The notes under the pieces are model-generated. The model was given only the letters and a program-made list of their open reading frames with translations. It was not told the origin of the DNA and searched no databases. 11,489 nucleotides of DNA. It comes from Deltaproteobacteria bacterium. Lineage in GTDB: Bacteria > Desulfobacterota > Desulfarculia > Adiutricales > Adiutricaceae. This document shows positions 6,642-11,489 of the stretch, one piece after another (within the stretch, counting starts at the first letter, position 1; each line of letters opens with the position of its first letter). Location of the stretch: positions 1 through 11,489 of the forward strand of contig JAITQT010000060.1 of assembly GCA_031288745.1 (NCBI GenBank). Direction: 5' to 3'. The position numbers were made by a program, and so were the translations under genes.

Positions 6642-6699
6642 AAAAAAACGCTTTGGCTTCCCTCACCTTAGCTCTTGGTAAAGAGTGCGGGTGCCAAAG
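6642..6699 (-). terminator. terminator-like hairpin facing the minus strand
   Basis: CTTTGG (6651-6656) pairs with CCAAAG (6694-6699), CACC (6664-6667) with GGTG (6690-6693), and CTCTT (6672-6676) with AAGAG (6681-6685) around a GGTA loop. On the minus strand the structure is followed by CG and seven T residues (6648-6642). No minus-strand gene runs into it, so it may instead end an unrecognised minus-strand RNA or simply be a folded part of a plus-strand 3' UTR. Confidence 0.4.
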
Positions 6700-6709
6700 T
6701 TGGTTTTAG

Positions 6710-6747
6710 CCTCAATTAACCAAAAGCCCTAAGATTGAGGTTTTTTT
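6710..6747 (+). terminator. intrinsic terminator, probably of the DUF5329 transcript
   Basis: CCTCAAT (6710-6716) pairs with ATTGAGG (6734-6740), followed at once by seven T residues (6741-6747). The 17-base loop contains AACCAA (6718-6723), which can pair with TTGGTT (6700-6705) just upstream. The two pairings exclude each other. Confidence 0.6.
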
Positions 6748-6968
6748 GGCCCTTCTTTTCTCTCCTCTTTATCAACCAGCCTCGCCCTTACCCTCAACTT
6801 CGACCATTTAGCTTAGCCTTCTAAACTAAACAAAATCAACCTCACTAACTTTAGATAAAAAATTAAAGGCCCTTAGAAGCTTTTAAGCCCCAAACTCAGA
6901 GTTCGAGGCTTATCTTAGATAAAGCTTAAGTTAATCTTTAAGGATCTTAAAAATTTTTAAAAAAATAT

Positions 6969-6995
6969 TTAAGTCCCAGACTAAAACTCCGATAA
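6969..6995 (+). promoter_or_regulatory. sigma-28 (FliA) type flagellin promoter
   Basis: TCCGATAA (6988-6995) differs by one base from the sigma-28 -10 consensus GCCGATAA. At the expected distance upstream lies TTAAGTCC (6969-6976), a weak match to TAAAGTTT. The start would be near 7002, giving a 60-base leader. Class III flagellin genes are normally read by sigma-28, which fits the gene downstream. Confidence 0.6.
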
Positions 6996-7062
6996 GAGTT
7001 TTGAAGGAAGTTAAATTTCCCTCGCGGTCTCTCAAGCCAGTATCAAGCCAGAGGTTATTATA

Positions 7063-8904
7063 ATGGGTATCGTTTTAAATCATAATATGCCAGCCATATT
7101 CACCAGCTTTATGCTCGATAACCATTACGCACGATTGGCCGTCAATACTGAAAGGCTCTCCTCGGGGCTCAAGATCAATTCGGCCCAAGACGACCCGGCC
7201 GGCTTTGGCATTAGAGAGCTAATGAGATCCGAACTATTAAACATGGAACAGGGCCTTAGGAATGCGGCCGACGGCATTAGTTTACTTCAGACTGCAGAAG
7301 GGGCCATGTCGGTTATCGACGAAAAACTCGTTCGGATGAGAGAATTAGCCGAGCAAGCCGCCACCGGCACTTACACTACCTTGCAAAGAGAAATTATAAA
7401 TTCCGAATATCAAGCTATGGCTGCTGAAATCGACCGTATCGCCACGGCCACCAACTTTAACGGGGTTAAGTTACTTGACGGTAGCCTACAATCGATGCAC
7501 CACGGCCTAGGACTTAAGATACACTTTGGGGCCGGCAATAGCAAAGAAGAGGACTATTATTTCCTTAAAATCGACGACGTGCGGGCCACCACACTCACCG
7601 GCCTTAAGGTGGGCGGGGACGCTAAAAACGACGTCTGGAGCACTAATAACCTAGCTAGCCCACAAGCCACTGAAGGTTGTTGCGGAGGAGGAGTCCCCAG
7701 CCTCAGTCAGCCAGTACAACAATGGGCCTCCGGTAGTATCTTCGCTTACGGTTACAATTGGGATCAAGAGCAAAATATAGATACTGAACTTAGTCAAGGC
7801 CGCTATGTCGGCGGGGCTTATCAACTAGGCTCGGGCTGGAACTTAGAAACACTTATTAATAGCGTTAACCGCGGTACCCAATCGAGAGTTAGAATTGATT
7901 TTAAGAGCGACACCACCGCCCTGGATATGGTCAACTACGAATTTTCAGCTAACGCCACCCGCATTTGCCTAGGGAATGAATATTATTTTATCGGAAGCGC
8001 CTCTTTGGCTTCCAGCGCCTGCCAGCCTTACCAGGTTATGGTCGATATGACTTCCTCAGTCGCCGCTGGAGTTTCGATGATAACGGCCTTCGCCTCGGCC
8101 GTAAACAATAACAGCCAACAATTTTGGGCCAAAATAGAAGATTACTCTTATCGCTCCGGTTACACCTCGGTTTACGTTTTTAACCGCGAGGGAGGCAATA
8201 ACGACGAAATATCTGGTAGTGACGAAAGACTAGGAACCGCCATCGCCTCCAGCGCCTCTCTTCAAAAGGCCATCGTTTGGCACAACGACGAAACAGGGGC
8301 CGAAGGCCTCGACGGCTCTTATTTTGGCAACGGCGGGGAATTCTGGGGGCTATTAAGGGCCCAGCCCACGGGCTACGGCACTTGGGGAGTAAGTCTAAAC
8401 GGCCGAGACGTTGGTCTAGAAAGGGATCTATGGATTTTAAATACAGGCCGCCACTCCTCCGCTTCGGCCTCGAACCTAGATATAAACTTTTTCGGGTACT
8501 CCCAGCCGCCTTCCGGGTTCGGTGCGGTGGGGACCACCAGCGGGCTAAACCGAGAGTCGTTCTTTGAGGTCCAAAACGCCTCCGACGGCGACTGGCAGGG
8601 GGCCAGCTTACGTACCCAATCGACCGCTCAGCTGGCCTTAGATGCCTTAGCCGAGGCGATAGCTAAGAAAGACGCTATTAGAGCTAAGTTAGGAGCGGTG
8701 GTTAATAGGCTAGAAAACACCATGACTAACCTTGAAACCATGCGCGAAACGTTACAGGCAGCAGAAAGCCGCATTTCAGACGTAGACGTGGCCACAGAGA
8801 TGACCGATTTTGTGAGAAATCAAGTCCTAAGTCAAGCCGCTGTCTCCATGCTCAGCCAAGCCAACTCTCTACCAGAGATGGCCCTCTCGCTCTTAAACGG
8901 CTAA
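7063..8904 (+). CDS. fliC: flagellin with a large variable domain
   Basis: Filament subunit of the flagellum, exported through the flagellar type III system; 613 residues. The N-terminal D0/D1 region (1-140) has the standard NTERLSSGLKINSAQDDPAGFGIRE, RNAADGISLLQTAEGA, MRELAEQAATGTYT and NFNGVKLLDGS motifs. The C-terminal D1/D0 region (518-613) has KLGAVVNRLENT and AAESRISDVDVATEMTDFV. These and 'KIHFGAGN..EEDYYFLKI' after D1 resemble Desulfovibrio flagellins, as I remember them about 290 residues long. Here roughly 330 extra residues (about 185-515) form an unusual surface domain rich in Gly, Ser, Tyr and Trp. It holds four cysteines (206, 207, 302, 320), uncommon in flagellins. GAGG lies 8 bases before the ATG and a sigma-28-type promoter upstream. 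The 'MRELAEQA' segment is the region recognised by TLR5 in other flagellins. Confidence 0.95.
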   Translation: MGIVLNHNMPAIFTSFMLDNHYARLAVNTERLSSGLKINSAQDDPAGFGIRELMRSELLNMEQGLRNAADGISLLQTAEGAMSVIDEKLVRMRELAEQAATGTYTTLQREIINSEYQAMAAEIDRIATATNFNGVKLLDGSLQSMHHGLGLKIHFGAGNSKEEDYYFLKIDDVRATTLTGLKVGGDAKNDVWSTNNLASPQATEGCCGGGVPSLSQPVQQWASGSIFAYGYNWDQEQNIDTELSQGRYVGGAYQLGSGWNLETLINSVNRGTQSRVRIDFKSDTTALDMVNYEFSANATRICLGNEYYFIGSASLASSACQPYQVMVDMTSSVAAGVSMITAFASAVNNNSQQFWAKIEDYSYRSGYTSVYVFNREGGNNDEISGSDERLGTAIASSASLQKAIVWHNDETGAEGLDGSYFGNGGEFWGLLRAQPTGYGTWGVSLNGRDVGLERDLWILNTGRHSSASASNLDINFFGYSQPPSGFGAVGTTSGLNRESFFEVQNASDGDWQGASLRTQSTAQLALDALAEAIAKKDAIRAKLGAVVNRLENTMTNLETMRETLQAAESRISDVDVATEMTDFVRNQVLSQAAVSMLSQANSLPEMALSLLNG

Positions 8905-8940
8905 TCTTAACCGTCAAATATAACTTTAAGGAGAAGCACT

Positions 8941-9561
8941 ATGTTAAAAATTAATAACTTTGAAAAAATTCATGAAATCACCGATTTACTGGCCATGAGC
9001 CTAGCCGCCCCCGATATGGGTGATATGCCGCCAGACGTGGCTACTGCCTTAACTGCGGCTAAAAAACAGATGGAAAACCTCCCCGAGGTAATCGAAGATC
9101 TTAACTTAGCCTTTAACCGCTACATGACCCTCAATCGGGCTATCAGCCGGATGATTGCCTTAGCTAGAGAATCAATCGAGCTAGGGGAAGACCCTTTGGC
9201 TAGAGATATACGAACCGAGCTAGAGGAAGAATTCGTTTCTTTAGCCGCAGTGGTGGCTAAAGAAGCCGGTCGCCAATACTTCCAAGGCCCGTCTCTAACC
9301 ATCTCTCACCGCATCGGAGCCTTGGCTGCAGCTAAAGTCTTAAGCGTCCTTAAGCCGATCTTAGAAAACCTCGATCAAGAAATTAAAGGCCAAAAAGAGA
9401 TAATCTTAGAAGCTATTGAAGAGACCATAAATTTTTTGGGCATCGTGGCCATGTGTTACCCTCACGTCGAAGGGGTGGAACTATTGAGGTCAACTTTGGA
9501 AAAGGTTAGGCTCCCCAAAAAAGTAGAAGACCCCGTGGTCTACGCCCCGACCTTGCACTAA
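8941..9561 (+). CDS. helical protein of unknown function, flagellin partner
   Basis: Product of 206 residues, mainly alpha-helical by eye. It has no signal peptide or membrane span and probably acts in the cytoplasm or is exported with the flagellum. It begins 36 bases after the flagellin stop with an AAGGAG ribosome site, so both are probably read from one promoter. I do not recognise the family. Residues 70-116 look like the D1 segment of the flagellin next door: RM..LA at 70-75 and L.R.I at 86-90 align without gaps to flagellin residues 91-111, and a YFQG at 113-116 stands where NFNG does, with a three-residue shift. The C-terminal half (about 125-165) is a long amphipathic helix region. 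It may be a flagellin-related minor subunit, a chaperone (FliS-like role), or an unrelated protein with a similar heptad pattern. Confidence 0.75.
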   Translation: MLKINNFEKIHEITDLLAMSLAAPDMGDMPPDVATALTAAKKQMENLPEVIEDLNLAFNRYMTLNRAISRMIALARESIELGEDPLARDIRTELEEEFVSLAAVVAKEAGRQYFQGPSLTISHRIGALAAAKVLSVLKPILENLDQEIKGQKEIILEAIEETINFLGIVAMCYPHVEGVELLRSTLEKVRLPKKVEDPVVYAPTLH

Positions 9562-9600
9562 AGCGTCGTTTTGTTCAGCTCAAGCCCCGAAACGAGTTGT

Positions 9601-9626
9601 CGGCACCTTAGGGTGCCGAAAATTTT
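9601..9626 (+). terminator. terminator of the flagellin operon
   Basis: A 7-bp perfect stem, CGGCACC (9601-9607) with GGTGCCG (9612-9618), closes a TTAG loop and is followed by AAAATTTT. It lies 39 bases after the stop codon. The A/T tail pattern could make it work in both directions. Confidence 0.65.
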
Positions 9627-9669
9627 CAGGCTAGGCAATCTATGACCTATAAGTTCTTTTAGACTAAAC

Positions 9670-9956
9670 GTATCCGTTAACCAAGTCTTTTTTTCCCACG
9701 TTGCGGCTGGTAGCGACTTTCAAGTTGTAATTAAGTTTTAGCAGACCCTTAAGATCTTAACATTAGTTCTTTTGAGGTTTCTACTTAGCTCTCTGCTCCA
9801 ACCATAATTTTAACTTGGATTAATGTTAAAATTGCTAAGTTCCTATAGGGGGCTACATTGTTGCAGTATGTGTCGTCGTCCCTTTCAATAGGCTTGGCCC
9901 CGCAACATTCCCTCTTGTTAATAAGCCCTTAAACGTTCACATTAGTGAACAGACAC
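9670..9956 (+). mobile_element. MITE-A copy 3, complete and uninterrupted
   Basis: Full-length 287-base copy flanked by the perfect 8-bp duplication GACTAAAC (9662-9669 and 9957-9964). The left end is GTATCCGTTAACCAAGT and the right end, read inward, GTGTCTGTTCACTAATG; about 12 of 17 positions match. The left end differs from copies 1 and 2 (GTTAAC for GTTCAC). It contains the stem AATTTTAAC/GTTAAAATT (near 9806-9835), the GTTGC/GCAAC stem that covaries with copy 2, and the GTTCAC/GTGAAC hairpin near the right end. It lies in the spacer between two convergent genes, outside both terminators. Confidence 0.85.
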
Positions 9957-10017
9957 GACTAAACCATAGATTAATTGGCCAAAGACGGTGGGGCCTTAGA
10001 TGAAGAAAGAATTCTAT

Positions 10018-10043
10018 AGGGCCGCTAATTTTTTTGCGGCCCT
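10018..10043 (-). terminator. hairpin terminator after the livK-type gene
   Basis: An 8-bp perfect stem, AGGGCCGC (10018-10025) with GCGGCCCT (10036-10043), and a 10-base loop. It is 59 bases past the stop codon of the minus-strand gene. The bases after it on the minus strand (ATAGAATTCTTTCTTC) are T-rich but not a pure tract, so strength is uncertain. Confidence 0.5.
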
Positions 10044-10102
10044 TCTTTGAGTAAATCTTAAAATGGAAATTATAAATAAGGTCAACGAGGCCAAATAATT
10101 GG

Positions 10103-11230
10103 TTAATTTATTTCTTCAAAGAGGCCGTTTTTGAGCCTAAAAAGGGAGTAGGAGGCCCCTATAACGTCGCCACGGGCATCAAAGCGGACCGGGCCCATGA
10201 CAGTTTCAACCGTCTCCTCAGTCAGACGTTTTTTGATGGCAGGAAAATCAGCCGCATCTCCAGCTTTTTCAACGGCAGCGAACCAGGCTTGAGCGGCACC
10301 GATGGAGTAAAAAAAATAAGGCCCGATGTCTTCTGAGCGACGGCTTTTGTGAGAGGCTATGGCCTGTTGGGAGGCTTTAGACCCACTGAGATCTCTTTGC
10401 CCGGCCACGATTAACCCTTCGGCCGCCTGGCCGGCCATAGTGACAAAGCGTTGGTTATATAAACCGTCGGTTCCGAGAAAAGGAATGTTTAAGCCGTTAT
10501 CAGGGGCTTGGAGAACTAACCTGGCGGCTGCGTCGTAGTAGCCGCTCCAGATAAGCGCCTCGGCCCCGCTCTTTTTAACAACTTCTATAATATTTTTAAA
10601 TGAAGTGGTGCCGGCGTTTACCCCATCGAAAAAGCCAATCTTAATCTGTTCGGCGGCTTTGGCTTTTAGGGCCTCGCGGATATTTTCAGCCATAGATTGG
10701 CCAAAGAGGGCTTTGTCGTGAAGGATGGCGATATTTTTAAAGCCAGCGCGTCTAATATAATTTGAGAGTTTATCAGCCTGGGCCGCGTCGCGAGGGGTGG
10801 TTCTAAAAAAATACGGGTGTTTCCCGTCTTCGGTTAGAGAATTTTCGGTCGAGGAGGCGGAAATAACCACCGCTTTGTTGCCGTAAACGTTTAAGGCGTT
10901 GCGGGTGGCCCCTGAGCAGGAGTGACCGAAGATAACTTTAAGATTTTGACCAATAAGTTTGGTGGAGGCGAAGGAGGCTAGCGAGGGGTCGCAGCCATCG
11001 TTTTCTTGAACGATCTCGACTTGTTGGCCTAATAGTCCCCCCACGGCGTTAATGTGATGGACAGCCACCTCAAGGCCGTAGAGACTTGAGAGCCCGTAGG
11101 CCGAGGAGTCGCCCAAAATAGCCCCTCCGAAGCCGATTTTAAAAGTTTCCGGCTTCCCCTGAGCCGCCAGTTGCTGGGAAAGGCCAAAAAGGGTTAGAGT
11201 TAGGGCTAAAAAATAGATTAAATTTTTCAT
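10103..11230 (-). CDS. livK: branched-chain amino-acid type ABC binding protein
   Basis: Periplasmic solute-binding protein (periplasmic-binding fold type I, LivJ/LivK family) that delivers its ligand to an ABC importer; 375 residues from the chosen start. The signal peptide MKNLIYFLALTLTLFGLSQQLAAQ is probably cleaved after residue 23. The binding domain begins FKIGFGGAILGD. The cysteine pair in 'NDGCDPS' and 'FGHSCSGAT' (residues 80 and 105) matches the conserved disulfide of the family. 'ISASSTENSLTE' and 'YFFRTTPRDAAQ' follow as in LivK. The ligand may be an amino acid or a related compound; specificity cannot be read from sequence. I chose the ATG at 11230 over a TTG at 11263 because the signal peptide begins there; neither has a strong ribosome site. 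No permease or ATPase gene is in the window. Confidence 0.85.
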   Translation of the reverse strand: MKNLIYFLALTLTLFGLSQQLAAQGKPETFKIGFGGAILGDSSAYGLSSLYGLEVAVHHINAVGGLLGQQVEIVQENDGCDPSLASFASTKLIGQNLKVIFGHSCSGATRNALNVYGNKAVVISASSTENSLTEDGKHPYFFRTTPRDAAQADKLSNYIRRAGFKNIAILHDKALFGQSMAENIREALKAKAAEQIKIGFFDGVNAGTTSFKNIIEVVKKSGAEALIWSGYYDAAARLVLQAPDNGLNIPFLGTDGLYNQRFVTMAGQAAEGLIVAGQRDLSGSKASQQAIASHKSRRSEDIGPYFFYSIGAAQAWFAAVEKAGDAADFPAIKKRLTEETVETVMGPVRFDARGDVIGASYSLFRLKNGLFEEIN

Positions 11231-11320
11231 GAGTCTTGCGAAACCTTGAGTGAGGAAATTCAATTAATCTTAGCTAGCTAAAAAAGCCTCAGGTTAACGC
11301 CTCTCCTTTTATGTCAACTA

Positions 11321-11424
11321 CCACCAGCTAAAGCTGGTGGCTTGAAATTGCGACTAAAGTCGCTTTTGAACGGCTAAAGCCGGTGGTCTGTTAGAAGGCA
11401 AAAGTATTCTGCAGCTAAAGCTGC
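11321..11424. repeat. run of four CTAAAG hairpins, REP-like
   Basis: Four short perfect hairpins share the TAAA loop and a closing C/G pair, with different stems. They are CCACCAGC/GCTGGTGG (11321-11340), GCGAC/GTCGC (11350-11363), CGGC/GCCG (11371-11382) and GCAGC/GCTGC (11411-11424). The first two linkers (CTTGAAATT and TTTTGAA) both contain TTGAA. The left arm of the first hairpin also nearly complements GCCGGTGG at 11380-11387, so 11321-11387 could fold as a larger unit. REP sequences handled by Y1 transposases (RAYT, IS200/IS605) have this form, but no such gene is visible. Confidence 0.7.
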
Positions 11425-11489
11425 GCCAACTTCATTCAACTTTAAACGTATCATCAGAGTCATCATTATTTTGATTTTCAATATATTCT

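Larger units (their letters stand above)
6559..7062. other. 504-bp spacer before the flagellin gene
   Basis: No protein gene is visible. It contains the two terminator-like hairpins (6651-6747), then an A/T-rich stretch with a hairpin AAGCC...AACTC/GAGTT...GGCTT (about 6886-6913) lacking a T tract, and finally the flagellin promoter and leader. A 9-base direct repeat TCAAGCCAG lies just before the flagellin ribosome binding site (7032-7051). Confidence 0.5.

Noticed and set aside
8277..8567. Plus-strand open frame of 96 codons inside the flagellin gene
   Set aside because: It is an out-of-frame shadow of the variable flagellin domain and is Arg-rich as expected from a shifted reading of GC-rich codons.
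9120..9302. Minus-strand open frame of 60 codons opposite the flagellin-partner gene
   Set aside because: It is antisense to a gene with a good ribosome site and operon context, and shows no signal of its own.
11231..11263. TTG start adding 11 residues to the livK-type protein
   Set aside because: The extension would place extra residues before a standard signal peptide that begins at the ATG at 11230.
11321..11424. CRISPR array
   Set aside because: The repeated unit is a hairpin core of about 6 shared bases with unlike stems and spacers of 7 to 28 bases; no direct repeat of CRISPR length is present.

Overview
The window looks like a chromosomal segment of a flagellated, Gram-negative member of the Desulfobacterota, close to Desulfovibrionales. 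The strongest evidence is the flagellin: its N- and C-terminal domains match the Desulfovibrio type as I remember it, although its middle is far longer. The other protein genes fit: a sigma-32 factor with an intact RpoH box, two lipoproteins, a periplasmic amino-acid binding protein and a DUF5329 protein. No DNA-based taxonomic marker is present. Coding density is low, about 70%. Long A/T-rich spacers carry mobile-element relics, which suggests a genome shaped by small repeats, possibly of a host-associated organism (inference).

Layout. Positions 1-138 are the truncated end of a dispersed repeat, here called MITE-A. Positions 155-775 (minus strand) encode a proline-rich, PopZ-like protein. 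A possible 30-residue membrane peptide lies just upstream of it, at 812-904. Positions 1137-4673 (minus strand) form a compact operon in the order rpoH, TPR lipoprotein, LolB/DUF4292-like lipoprotein. The last two genes overlap by 29 bases. Positions 4953-5368 hold a second MITE-A copy, itself interrupted by a 112-bp element (MITE-B). An A/T-rich spacer (5369-6123) follows, containing a G/C-rich possible structured RNA and a clear sigma-70-type promoter, then a DUF5329 gene (6124-6558). After two hairpins (6651-6747) and a sigma-28-type promoter come a 613-residue flagellin (7063-8904) and a helical partner gene (8941-9561), closed by a terminator. A third MITE-A copy (9670-9956) and a hairpin separate these from a LivK-type binding-protein gene on the minus strand (10103-11230). 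The window ends in a run of four hairpins that all share a CTAAAG core (11321-11424).

How it fits together. The rpoH operon plausibly links heat-shock transcription with outer-membrane lipoprotein functions. The flagellin pair is a late flagellar operon. The most unusual material is non-coding. MITE-A has 8-bp target duplications around both complete copies. MITE-B sits inside one MITE-A copy, and two unoccupied paralogous sites confirm its boundaries. An internal MITE-A stem shows compensatory base changes between copies. The four CTAAAG hairpins keep their loop while their stems differ. No transposase gene is present, so any mobilising enzyme must lie elsewhere.
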